From Lactobacillus huangpiensis (lineage in GTDB: Bacteria > Bacillota > Bacilli > Lactobacillales > Lactobacillaceae): DNA of 64,000 bases. Every line of letters starts with the position of its first letter. The first letter of the stretch is position 1. A model generated the notes under the pieces. It was not told the DNA's origin. It made no database searches and saw nothing but the letters and a program-made list of their open reading frames with translations. Position numbers and translations under genes: made by a program. Positions 44,002 through 53,319 of this stretch are shown piece after piece. The DNA lies in contig NZ_BPPA01000009.1 of NCBI RefSeq assembly GCF_019972815.1, positions 1-64,000 on the forward strand. Reading direction: 5' to 3'.

Positions 44002-44997
44002 TTATTCAGCAACTTCTAGCTTATCACGCCAAGATTTAGCTCCCTTCAGAGCCTCATTCAAGTTTTCAATATTTTCTTTGCCGTGAGTAGCTAACCATTT
44101 TCTACCGGCTGTTTCACTTTCAGCAGCAAATGGCTTGATAGCCGGTTTCCAGGTAGCACGACCACAGAGAACACCGTTAAAGTCAGCCCCTGCTTCTTCA
44201 GCCATTTTAATTTCAGCAATAAATTCTTCACTGGTTACACCAGCAGATAAGAAAATATAAGGCAAATCAGTTATCTCAGACTGCTTTTTAAGCAGATCCT
44301 TAGCTTCTTCTTGAGTGTAAACAACGTTGTTGTCACCATTAAAACCTTCAACAAATTTAATGTTAAACGGAATTTCAACTTTAAGTACAGTTACATCATA
44401 TTCAGGCTTTGAAAATTCTTTCATTGTCTTCAAAACCTTATCAGCTTTAACTTTCGCAAATTCTTCACTCTTAGCGTCAGCGATATTTGCGTCATAAGTC
44501 AAAACTTCCAAAAAGAATGGTAATTCATTAGCTTTAGCTTCTGCACCAACTCTTTCAACGAAAGCTTGCTTTTTATCATTAATTTCTTGACCTTCATCAG
44601 GATCATAGTAAACCAAAAACTTAATGGCATCTCCGCCTTCATTTTTAATTCTTAATCCAGACTGATTAGCAATTAAGTCAGGCATTCTGCCAGGTTCAGT
44701 TGTATCATACCCGGTTTTTTCATAAGAAAGTAATAATCCGCAATTTTTATCTCTCACTTTTGTTGCTGGCAAACCATATTCTGGGTCAGTCAAAATCGAT
44801 GAAGCATAAGGAGTCAACTCACTGGAAACTGCTTTTTTAAAATCAACAATAGTTGTTTCATCAGCAGGTTTATTAGCGGCCTCTGCTAACATCTTTTTCA
44901 AAGAGCCACGTTGATCGATTGCCAAAGCACTGATTATACCATCAGTTGTTGACAAGTTTGCCATATGTTTGGCAACTGCTGCAGAAATTGTTTTCAT
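44002..44997 (-). CDS. lacD: Tagatose-1,6-bisphosphate aldolase
   Basis: This 331-residue class I aldolase cleaves tagatose-1,6-bisphosphate (and often fructose-1,6-bisphosphate) to glyceraldehyde-3-phosphate and dihydroxyacetone phosphate. It has ALAIDQRGSLKKML, LLLSYEKTGYD, VLKVEIP with the Schiff-base lysine, and FLSAGVTSEEF. Its length matches LacD. It is alone on its strand, 66 bases after the end of the RpiR gene. It gives the last step for galactosamine, lactose-6-P or tagatose routes. Confidence 0.93.
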   Translation of the reverse strand: MKTISAAVAKHMANLSTTDGIISALAIDQRGSLKKMLAEAANKPADETTIVDFKKAVSSELTPYASSILTDPEYGLPATKVRDKNCGLLLSYEKTGYDTTEPGRMPDLIANQSGLRIKNEGGDAIKFLVYYDPDEGQEINDKKQAFVERVGAEAKANELPFFLEVLTYDANIADAKSEEFAKVKADKVLKTMKEFSKPEYDVTVLKVEIPFNIKFVEGFNGDNNVVYTQEEAKDLLKKQSEITDLPYIFLSAGVTSEEFIAEIKMAEEAGADFNGVLCGRATWKPAIKPFAAESETAGRKWLATHGKENIENLNEALKGAKSWRDKLEVAE

Positions 44998-45141
44998 TAT
45001 ATATCTCCTTTAACATTTTCTTTAATCGCACAACTATTATTATATACTGATAAAGTTGCCTTTTAAAGAAAAGCAAGAATTTTAGTAAACTTTTTCACAA
45101 TTATAAATAATTCAGAAAACATTTACCTTGCTTTATGCAAA

Positions 45142-47994
45142 TTACTTCTGCTCAACTTTGTCAGTTTTTTTAGTTTTACAGTTAAATCTTGTTCCCCAAG
45201 GAGATGCCTTTAAGTCCTTAACTGCTCTTACCTCAAAAGTATGTTCAGATTCAGACTTCAGGCTGCTTAAAGTATAACTTGCTTTTTTAATATTAGTATA
45301 TAAGACATCGTCAATTTTGAGCTGATAACTATCGCAATCAGATACAGGTTGCCATGATACCGTGATGGAATCTGCAGTAGTTTTTTCATCATCTTGTGCT
45401 AAATTAGTCGGAGTTGTCAAAGAATCATCTTCTGCTAGCAAACTGTTAACCGGTTTTGTACTTATATCGATACCACCGATTTTAATAGTTATTTCGTTTT
45501 GACTAGTATTAATTTGACTTATTTTTATTCTCAAAAATGTCTGATTTAAATCTGTACTAAATTCTTTTAGATAAGGGTTAACTAAGTAGTTTTGATCAAA
45601 GAAATAGCAATTTTCTTGATTTTGAAATTCAGCTATACTATTTACTTCAGTCAAATTAATTTCTTGATTTCCTACTAAAGCTTTGATCGCTTCCGGTGCC
45701 TTTTTAGTTCTGATATCAACTTCTGTTGCTTTTTCCGGATCAAAACCAGCATATGTACCTTTGGTTTTGTCAATTTTGATAGTCAGGTCTGAGTTCAGCA
45801 AATGACTGCTTACTTTGGTTTGAGCATAATCGCCCTGCTGGTACTTAGCAGAAAAGCCATCATCTTCATAAACTGTAAAGCTACTGTTTTCACTTGGATA
45901 AACTACAAATTGCCGCTGCTTTTTCAGATCAAGGTATTCCTTAGGTGTGTTAGTTGCTGGTGCTACAGGAACGATTGCTCCTGCTTTAACAAATACAGGC
46001 AATTTCCATAATGGTGCATCAAAGTTATTAATTACTTGACCGCCACGATATTCTTGACCAGTAAAGTAATCAATCCAGATTTGCTTTTCATCAGGCAAGT
46101 AAATTTCGTTTCTGATATCATTTCCCACTTCATCACTGGCAGTATCTTGATAAATCGGAGCTACTAAGAAGTTCTCTCCCCACAAATATTGGTATCTGAC
46201 CAAATTAGTATAAAATTGAGGTACATCAGGATATTCCAAGAACATTGCACGCACCATAGGTTTACTGGTAAAGGTTGCTTGCGCTGCGATGCTATAAATA
46301 TATGGCATCATCATTGACTTTTGTTTGAGGTATGCACGGTTAAGTTTATTTGTAATACCACCAAATACAAATGGGTTTTTAGGATTCTTGCCCCAGCCAT
46401 CCATATTTAATTGAATTGGGGTGAAAGCTTTCCACTGATAATCTCTAGTGTTAATAATTGGCTTTTGACCTCCAAAAATGCCGTCCATGTCTGACGCAAC
46501 ATTAGGCTGCCCTGAAAGTCCTTCGCCGATATAAGTTGGTATTTGGAAGCGGATATATTCCCACTCACCACCTACTTCGTCTCCAGTCCAAACCGTACTG
46601 GTATTTTGAGTTCCTGCCCAGCCATCAACAGTAATAATAAATGGTCGCACTTGATCACCTTTGATTTTGGCAATCATCTTGGCAGTACTTTGAGTGGCAT
46701 TTAAGCCGAACGAATAGCCGTGACCAACCCATGCCTCATCAGTCTTAAGTGCAGTGACACCAGCAACGAGTTCTTTTTCAAAATCACGATCATCTGGTTT
46801 AGGATTTTCAGGATCTACTGGGGCAAGATTTTGCTGGGTCCAAAGTCCTACTTGAACACCTTTGCTATTAGCATATTTAACAAACTCAGCTAAATTCTTA
46901 AGGTTGCCTGCTAATGTATCAGTTTGACCATATCCAGCTCCATAACCATCATTAGGCAGAAACCAGCCTAAAGGCATATCATTTTGCAAATATTGTTCTA
47001 GCATGGCTCTTGCACTAAATTGATAAGAAATACCACCGTGTTCGCCATTTAACGTTTCTCTGATTGACTTTGGTTTTAATTCTGCCGGTAAATCTTTTGG
47101 CTGATATTCACGATAATACTTGCCATCAGGATATTTGATAGCTCCTTTTTCATCAGATTTGACCTCAACCCAATAGTCACGGTTATATGCATTTAGATGA
47201 GCTTCATAAAAACCGAAAACTGGTGTTAGGGCAGGCCTGCCAGTCAGCTTATGATATGCATTAATCAATTCATATGCTGAGTCGGCAAAGAAATAAATAG
47301 CATCAAAACGATTTTCTTCATGAACAGTCGTAATCTCGTCGTTCGAATTGCTATTAAAGTCATAATGTCCGGGCTTAAAAGTATTGCGAATTGCACCGTA
47401 ACCGGCAGTTGACCAGTAAAAAGGATTAGGTGAAGCTACACCTTGATCAACCCAGTTATTGGTATTAACAATTTCGATTTTTTCTCCTGCTAGTGTGAAA
47501 CGGCCGTTTTGGGTACCTCCACCAAAGTAATTACTATTATGATCAATTAAAGTTTGAACAGTTGCCGAATTTGTCAGTTCAATCGGCCGTGCCTCTTTTA
47601 ATATTAATCTACCTTTTTTTGTAACACTCATAGTAGCGGCATTTTTAACTAAATTGATTTCAACTGCACCTGTATCAATTTGCCAGCCTTTTTTGGTTAC
47701 ATGGAGATTGGTAGCATTCATTCCTTTGGCGCTATATATATCTTTCAAGAAAATTTGAGCATGCAATCCTTTTTCTGATTGTTCTGGCTCTTGAAATTTC
47801 TGGCTTGGATCAATATATAACCTGAATGTTTTTGAATCAAGTATGTAGAGGCGACCAGTCAATCCATGTGCATAGTGGATCTCAAAATAACCAGATTGTC
47901 TAATTACTTCAGTGATGTGTTGCAATTTCAAATTTTCAGATTCTACATTTTTTTGTGTAACTCTTGCTTTATTAATTTTTCTCTCCTCCTTCAT
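45142..47994 (-). CDS. Cytosolic GH31 glycosidase with FN3 domain, paralogue of the secreted enzyme
   Basis: This 950-residue protein has the GH31 layout: an N-terminal beta-sandwich (about residues 30-230), a TIM barrel (about 240-620), the proximal and distal sandwiches, and one FN3 module at the C-terminus (about 858-946). The nucleophile would be D419 in ALKTDEAWVG and the acid/base D472 in VWTGDEVGG. It aligns closely with the secreted paralogue downstream in reading order but has no signal peptide, discoidin, dockerin, cohesin or SLAP module. The substrate may be an alpha-N-acetylgalactosaminide, as in the GH31 subgroup from Enterococcus; this is inference. It has its own promoter after a terminator at 48121-48154. 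Confidence 0.85.
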   Translation of the reverse strand: MKEERKINKARVTQKNVESENLKLQHITEVIRQSGYFEIHYAHGLTGRLYILDSKTFRLYIDPSQKFQEPEQSEKGLHAQIFLKDIYSAKGMNATNLHVTKKGWQIDTGAVEINLVKNAATMSVTKKGRLILKEARPIELTNSATVQTLIDHNSNYFGGGTQNGRFTLAGEKIEIVNTNNWVDQGVASPNPFYWSTAGYGAIRNTFKPGHYDFNSNSNDEITTVHEENRFDAIYFFADSAYELINAYHKLTGRPALTPVFGFYEAHLNAYNRDYWVEVKSDEKGAIKYPDGKYYREYQPKDLPAELKPKSIRETLNGEHGGISYQFSARAMLEQYLQNDMPLGWFLPNDGYGAGYGQTDTLAGNLKNLAEFVKYANSKGVQVGLWTQQNLAPVDPENPKPDDRDFEKELVAGVTALKTDEAWVGHGYSFGLNATQSTAKMIAKIKGDQVRPFIITVDGWAGTQNTSTVWTGDEVGGEWEYIRFQIPTYIGEGLSGQPNVASDMDGIFGGQKPIINTRDYQWKAFTPIQLNMDGWGKNPKNPFVFGGITNKLNRAYLKQKSMMMPYIYSIAAQATFTSKPMVRAMFLEYPDVPQFYTNLVRYQYLWGENFLVAPIYQDTASDEVGNDIRNEIYLPDEKQIWIDYFTGQEYRGGQVINNFDAPLWKLPVFVKAGAIVPVAPATNTPKEYLDLKKQRQFVVYPSENSSFTVYEDDGFSAKYQQGDYAQTKVSSHLLNSDLTIKIDKTKGTYAGFDPEKATEVDIRTKKAPEAIKALVGNQEINLTEVNSIAEFQNQENCYFFDQNYLVNPYLKEFSTDLNQTFLRIKISQINTSQNEITIKIGGIDISTKPVNSLLAEDDSLTTPTNLAQDDEKTTADSITVSWQPVSDCDSYQLKIDDVLYTNIKKASYTLSSLKSESEHTFEVRAVKDLKASPWGTRFNCKTKKTDKVEQK

Positions 47995-48120
47995 ATTAGA
48001 AGAAAATTAATCTTTCTTAAAATGTTTGATAAAGCTGATTATAAGCTAAATTTGCGTAAGGATAAATAGATTTATGATAAGTTTTTGTCATAACATTTTT
48101 TCTCTTACTAGTTAGAAAAA

Positions 48121-48156
48121 TAAAACCCCATAATTAGTGATTCTAATTATGGGGAA
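48121..48156 (-). terminator. Terminator of the secreted GH31 gene
   Basis: CCCCATAATTAG (48126-48137) pairs with CTAATTATGGGG (48143-48154), a perfect 12-base stem, and TTTTATTTTT follows on the minus strand. Confidence 0.9.
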
Positions 48157-48219
48157 CATTTTAGTCGCTTAGGAACTTAAGTAATTTAAAAAATTGATAG
48201 ATTTAATTTAGTTTTTATA

Positions 48220-51200
48220 TTATATAGAGTAGAAATTAACTTTCTTTACATATTTGTTTTTACCTATTGTGTAGTACTTCTTAAATCCTATCTTTATTGC
48301 ACTACCATAAGTTTCTACTTTCTTACCCTTTTTCAAAACTTTATGTCCTACTCTCTTTCCCTTCCTATTGTATATGTATGAATTATGACGAAGTTTGCGA
48401 TCCAATCCATCAATATTGCCAGCTGCTATAAAGCGACTATTTCCTAAATCATAGTATTCTTTATTATTAATCACTTTTTTACCAAGGACCATTACCTTAG
48501 AGCCAGCTTTTAGAACACTATCATCTTTTCTTTGACTGTTTTCATCATAAATATATGCATTATGCATCAAGACTTTACTTGTCTTAAATTTATTATTGTC
48601 TGTGTTTTCTTTATCCTTGTCCTTATTTGGTTCTGTCTGATCCGATGTATTTGCTGTTGGAGAAGTGATATTGCTATTTGTGATATTACCTGTATTGCCA
48701 GAGTTACCTGTATCATTATGCTGATTCTCAGCTTTTTCTTTAACTTTAATGCTAATTGCTTCAGTATCTTCCGGCTCATATTCCAAAGACCCCTTGTTCA
48801 CCAGCATTTGATCTTTAAGACCAAAAGTAATAGTTTTCCCGTTCAATGGTTTTAACGCAGTAAACTTAATTGTGGCAACAGTTCCATAACCATTAAGCAG
48901 TGGTGCTTCTCCTCTATTACCATAAATTACAAATATATCCGTGCTATTATCTGAATGAGTCTTATTCTTAGAGAAACTTGTCATACTTCCTGTTAGGCTT
49001 CCATTTTGAATGCCTTCAAATTTTAATTCCTGCGAACTATATGGCAGTCTAGCAGACAGAGTATTGACATTTTTCAAATTACTTGCACTAATAGTTACAG
49101 TGACTGTATCACCTTCATTATAGCTGTTTTTATCTGTAGAAATAGTAAGCTTACCTGAAGGGGTAACTTTGGCACTTTCATCAATATTTGCTGGTGGATT
49201 TCCTAATTGAGTCAAAACATAATTGATATCAAACGCATCAATCATTCCGTTTTGATTAAGATCACCATTTTCAACATAGCCATCAAAATCATTATCTTTA
49301 CCACGCGTCTCTCCCGCATAATTGGACAAGGAAGTTACATCATTATCATCTATTACGCCATCATTATTAATATCTCCAGGAAGTACAGCTTTAGTACCAT
49401 CTTTTTTGTAAAGCAAAAATTCTTGACCAGAGACAAATTTATTATATGTGCTGTTTTGTGGGATTATAAATTTTACCCAATAAGCCTTTGTACCAGGTGC
49501 AAATTTTATTTCCTTTTTATCTTTATCATAAGACCAGTTTGAACCACTTCCTGCTTCTTTCCAATGAATGCCATCAACGCTAGTTTGAATATTCATGGCC
49601 TTTATCATGCCGTTTTTACCACCATCATCTCTTGGTACATAAACAAAACGGTCAAGATCAGTAATTCCATCCAAATGAGTTGTAATAGTCATTGGTGTAG
49701 CATCTTGTTCTGGACCCGATGTAAACCAATTGGTATGTGCTTGACTAGTTAGATCGCCGTCAAATAAATTTTCACCAGGTGTACCAGATTGCCAGATATT
49801 AGTACCTTTAATATTTGACTCTGTATTGACATAAGTAACTTTCACAGCATTTTTAAGTTCATCTTCATTTGACTTAAATGTTTGAATATCACTCCAAGGA
49901 GAAACAGCTGTTTCAGTTACAGTCTGTACTTGGAATGTATGCTGTGAATTTGGCTTTAGGTCAGTTAATATAAATTCCGGTTTCTTAATGTTAGTATACA
50001 AAACATTATCAACTTTTAAGTTATAACTTTGACTTCCGTCAACTGGAGTCCATGATATAGCAATAGTATTTTGTGTAGTCTTATCAGAATCTTGTTTAAT
50101 ATCCGAAGGGACTTTTACTTCCGAGCTTTCATCAGGAATTTTATTTACAGGATTTGCATCTTCACTGATACCGTCAAGTGACACTACAATTCCATTTTGA
50201 GTAACATCAGTTTTATCAAGTTTAATACGTAAAAAGCTTTGTTTAAGACCTTCACCCATATCTTTCAAATATGAATTTGTTAAATAAGAATTATCTAGGA
50301 AATAAACATTAGTAGATTTCTGATAATCCTCTAGGTCACTTGCTTGCCGTAGTTTGACATCCTTTGAACCTATCTTAACAGTAATAGTAGTAGGGTTAGA
50401 CTTAGTTCTGATATCAAATTCTGTAGTCTTATTAGGATTCATACCTTGATAAGTACCCTTTGTAGGATCGACTGTAATTGTCAGCTTAGAGCCATCTAGC
50501 GCAGAATGAATCTGAGTTCGTGTGTATTTTTCATTTTTGTATTGTGCAGAAATTCCGTCATCATCATAAACAGTAAAATTACTATTTCCAGAAGGATAAA
50601 TTTCAAATTCACGTCTATTCTCTTTCAGATTTAGATAATCTTTTGGCGTATTCGTTGCTGGTGCAACTGGAATAATAGCTCCTGCCTTAACAAAAACAGG
50701 CAATTTCCAAATTGGAGCAGCAAAATCATTAAGAACTTGACCACCTTGATATTCTTTCCCAGTATAATAGTCAATCCATATTTGGTTTTTATCAGGTAAA
50801 TATATTCCATTACGAACATCATTTCCTTTTTCATCACTTGCCGTGTTTTGATAAATCGGCGCAACCAGGAAATTATCACCCCAAAGATATTGATATTTTA
50901 CCAAATTAGTGTAGGCCTCAGGATAATCTGGGTAATCAAGAAACATTGCTCTAACCATTGGCTTGCCAGCAAAAGTTGAATCTGCAGCTATACTATAAAT
51001 ATATGGCATTAACATTGATTTTTGTTTCAAGTAAGCTCTATTAATATTAGTAGTATTTTCATCAAATGCAAATGGATTTTTAGGATTATAACCCCAGCCA
51101 TCCATATTTAATTGAATCGGAGTAAATGCTTTCCATTCATATTCCCTAGCGTTAACAATTGGATTTTCACCACCAAAAATGCCATCCATATCTGATGCAG

Positions 51201-53049
51201 AGTTAGGTTGACCTGAAAGTCCTGATCCAATATACGTAGGTATTTGGAAACGAATATATTCCCATTCTCCTCCTGTTTCATCACCTGTCCAAACAGCTGC
51301 CGTATTTTGCGTACCAGCCCAACCGTCCACAGTAATAATAAATGGTCGTAAAAGATCACCCTTAATCTTGTTAATCATGCTTGCAGCAGTTTGAGTTGCA
51401 TTAAGGCCAAAGGAATAACCATAACCTACCCAAGCCACATCAGTTTTTAATGCAGTAACACCATTTTGAATTTCTTTTTCAAAGTCGCGGTCACTAGGCT
51501 TAGGATTTGCAGGATCAACAGGTGATAGATTTTGCTGAGTCCACAAACCTACTTGCAGCCCTTTCGAATTAGCATAATCAATAAATTCTGCTAAATTTGC
51601 TAGATTGCCCTCTAACGAGTCAGTTTGACCATAACCTGCGCCATAGCCGTCATTAGGTAAGAACCAACCAATGGGCATATCATGAGATAAATATTGATCA
51701 ATCATTGCCCGTGCACTGAATTGATAACTAGTTCCTCCATTTTCACCATTTAAAGTTTCGCGAATTGCTTTATCCTTCAAATCAGCCGGAAGATCAGCAG
51801 GCTGATATTCCTTATAGTATTTTCCATCTGGATATTTTATGGCACCAGAAGTTCCTTCGGGAACTTCAACCCAGTAATCACGGTTATATGCGTTTAGGTG
51901 CGCTTCGTAGAAACCATAGATTGGTGTCAAAGCAGGTAATCCAGTTAGCTCTTGGTAATCATGAATCAGGTCGTAAGAGGAGTCATCAAAGAAATAAATT
52001 GCATCAAATCTATTTTCATTATGAGTTGTTGCTATATTTCCATCTGACATGCTATCAAAGTCATAACTACCTGGTGCAAAAGTATTACGCACGACACCAT
52101 ATCCCTTAGATGACCAGTAAAATGGATTAGGAGACGCTACACCTTGATCAACCCAGTTATTGGTATTTACAATTTGAATTTTGTCACCGGTCAGATTGAA
52201 CCTACCATTCTGAGTTCCTCCACCAAAATAATTACTACCTTTATCGTCTTTTAGTGTTTGTGTACTTGAATCATCAGTAATAGAAATTGGCTTATCCTCT
52301 TGTAAAATCACCCTATTTCCTTTACTTACGCTCATAGTTCCCGCTGTCTTATCAAAGTTAATATCAATTGTACCAGTTGACAACTTCCAACCATTTTCAG
52401 TTTCCTCATATTTTGTAGCTTCTAATCCACCCGTTCCATAAGCATCTTCTTGTAGCATTTTTGCATTTAAATCTTTTTGAGATTGTTCAGGATCGCCATA
52501 TTCTTTCTTGGGATCTATATAATAACGAAACATCTTTGGACTTAATACATATAGTCGTGCTACTTGTCCATTAGTATAAGTAACTTCAAAATATTTATCT
52601 TTCTTTTCAATGCTAGTAATGACATTTTGACCAGTTTCATCAGTACTTACTTTACTTTGTGTCTCTTCAGTTTGTTTGTTAGCATTATTGTTTTGAGAAT
52701 TTTCTATTGTTTCACTATTAGTATCATTGTTTTGATCGTTTTCTATTGTTTCATTATTGTTAGCAATGATCTTTTTAGTTACTTTTTTAGTTTTTATAAC
52801 GGAAACTGATTTCTTATTTTTTCTAGCCTTTTTTAAAATCTTCTTATTCTTCTTTACATGCTTTTTATTTTTTGTAGACTGATGAGTAACCACCTTGGCA
52901 CTAACAACTTGAGAAGGACAATACATAATCCCAATAGAAATCGATGTTAGTGCTATTGAAGCAACACCCACTCCAATTCGCTTAAAAGAATTATGTCTGT
53001 CCTTATTTCTTATTTTTGCTGTATTATTAAAATTATTTTGTTTCGACAT
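48220..53049 (-). CDS. Secreted multidomain GH31 glycosidase with FN3, discoidin, dockerin, cohesin and SLAP modules
   Basis: This 1609-residue protein has a signal peptide (residues 1-52), then a Lys-rich and Asn/Thr-rich linker (53-140). The GH31 core (about 145-960) has nucleophile D537 in ALKTDVAWVG and acid/base D590 in VWTGDETGG, 53 residues apart as in the paralogue. An FN3 module (about 977-1060) is followed by an F5/8 discoidin module (about 1067-1218). A dockerin with DINNDGVIDDNDV and DLNQNGMIDAFDI lies at about 1222-1283, and a cohesin-like module at about 1293-1440. Two SLAP repeats close the protein (about 1497-1609). It acts on glycans at the wall. GH31 of this type includes alpha-N-acetylgalactosaminidases, and that activity is the best guess, not proof. 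GGGGA precedes the ATG. Confidence 0.88.
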   Translation of the reverse strand: MSKQNNFNNTAKIRNKDRHNSFKRIGVGVASIALTSISIGIMYCPSQVVSAKVVTHQSTKNKKHVKKNKKILKKARKNKKSVSVIKTKKVTKKIIANNNETIENDQNNDTNSETIENSQNNNANKQTEETQSKVSTDETGQNVITSIEKKDKYFEVTYTNGQVARLYVLSPKMFRYYIDPKKEYGDPEQSQKDLNAKMLQEDAYGTGGLEATKYEETENGWKLSTGTIDINFDKTAGTMSVSKGNRVILQEDKPISITDDSSTQTLKDDKGSNYFGGGTQNGRFNLTGDKIQIVNTNNWVDQGVASPNPFYWSSKGYGVVRNTFAPGSYDFDSMSDGNIATTHNENRFDAIYFFDDSSYDLIHDYQELTGLPALTPIYGFYEAHLNAYNRDYWVEVPEGTSGAIKYPDGKYYKEYQPADLPADLKDKAIRETLNGENGGTSYQFSARAMIDQYLSHDMPIGWFLPNDGYGAGYGQTDSLEGNLANLAEFIDYANSKGLQVGLWTQQNLSPVDPANPKPSDRDFEKEIQNGVTALKTDVAWVGYGYSFGLNATQTAASMINKIKGDLLRPFIITVDGWAGTQNTAAVWTGDETGGEWEYIRFQIPTYIGSGLSGQPNSASDMDGIFGGENPIVNAREYEWKAFTPIQLNMDGWGYNPKNPFAFDENTTNINRAYLKQKSMLMPYIYSIAADSTFAGKPMVRAMFLDYPDYPEAYTNLVKYQYLWGDNFLVAPIYQNTASDEKGNDVRNGIYLPDKNQIWIDYYTGKEYQGGQVLNDFAAPIWKLPVFVKAGAIIPVAPATNTPKDYLNLKENRREFEIYPSGNSNFTVYDDDGISAQYKNEKYTRTQIHSALDGSKLTITVDPTKGTYQGMNPNKTTEFDIRTKSNPTTITVKIGSKDVKLRQASDLEDYQKSTNVYFLDNSYLTNSYLKDMGEGLKQSFLRIKLDKTDVTQNGIVVSLDGISEDANPVNKIPDESSEVKVPSDIKQDSDKTTQNTIAISWTPVDGSQSYNLKVDNVLYTNIKKPEFILTDLKPNSQHTFQVQTVTETAVSPWSDIQTFKSNEDELKNAVKVTYVNTESNIKGTNIWQSGTPGENLFDGDLTSQAHTNWFTSGPEQDATPMTITTHLDGITDLDRFVYVPRDDGGKNGMIKAMNIQTSVDGIHWKEAGSGSNWSYDKDKKEIKFAPGTKAYWVKFIIPQNSTYNKFVSGQEFLLYKKDGTKAVLPGDINNDGVIDDNDVTSLSNYAGETRGKDNDFDGYVENGDLNQNGMIDAFDINYVLTQLGNPPANIDESAKVTPSGKLTISTDKNSYNEGDTVTVTISASNLKNVNTLSARLPYSSQELKFEGIQNGSLTGSMTSFSKNKTHSDNSTDIFVIYGNRGEAPLLNGYGTVATIKFTALKPLNGKTITFGLKDQMLVNKGSLEYEPEDTEAISIKVKEKAENQHNDTGNSGNTGNITNSNITSPTANTSDQTEPNKDKDKENTDNNKFKTSKVLMHNAYIYDENSQRKDDSVLKAGSKVMVLGKKVINNKEYYDLGNSRFIAAGNIDGLDRKLRHNSYIYNRKGKRVGHKVLKKGKKVETYGSAIKIGFKKYYTIGKNKYVKKVNFYSI

Positions 53050-53085
53050 TATTTTTCCCCTTTTGTTAATTATTATTTGTTATCT

Positions 53086-53100
53086 AGAAAGCGTTTTACA
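53086..53100. promoter_or_regulatory. cre-like motif between the secreted GH31 and the GH42-like gene
   Basis: AGAAAGCGTTTTACA resembles a cre with one extra base and shares GAAAGCGTTT with the elements at 58128 and 60208. It lies 37 bases upstream of the secreted GH31 start, in the divergent promoter region (53050-53319). Confidence 0.5.
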
Positions 53101-53319
53101 AATATATTATATTATCTTTAGTTCTATAAATAAACAGCTATTTTTAATATCTTGTCCACCCATGCTTTAATTTTATTTATATATTATTTGTTATTTTTTA
53201 AGAAAAATTAACAATTTAAACTATTGAAGTATAGTTTTCTTATCTGAATTTTAAAGGAAATTTATTTATCTCTGTGATAAAATTATTCTTAGTTATTAGT
53301 TTTATATAGGTACACAAAT

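Noticed and set aside
45142-47994. Treating the 950-residue GH31 gene as a broken copy of the secreted one
   Set aside because: The frame is intact over the whole catalytic core with both catalytic acids, so it is probably a working cytosolic enzyme.
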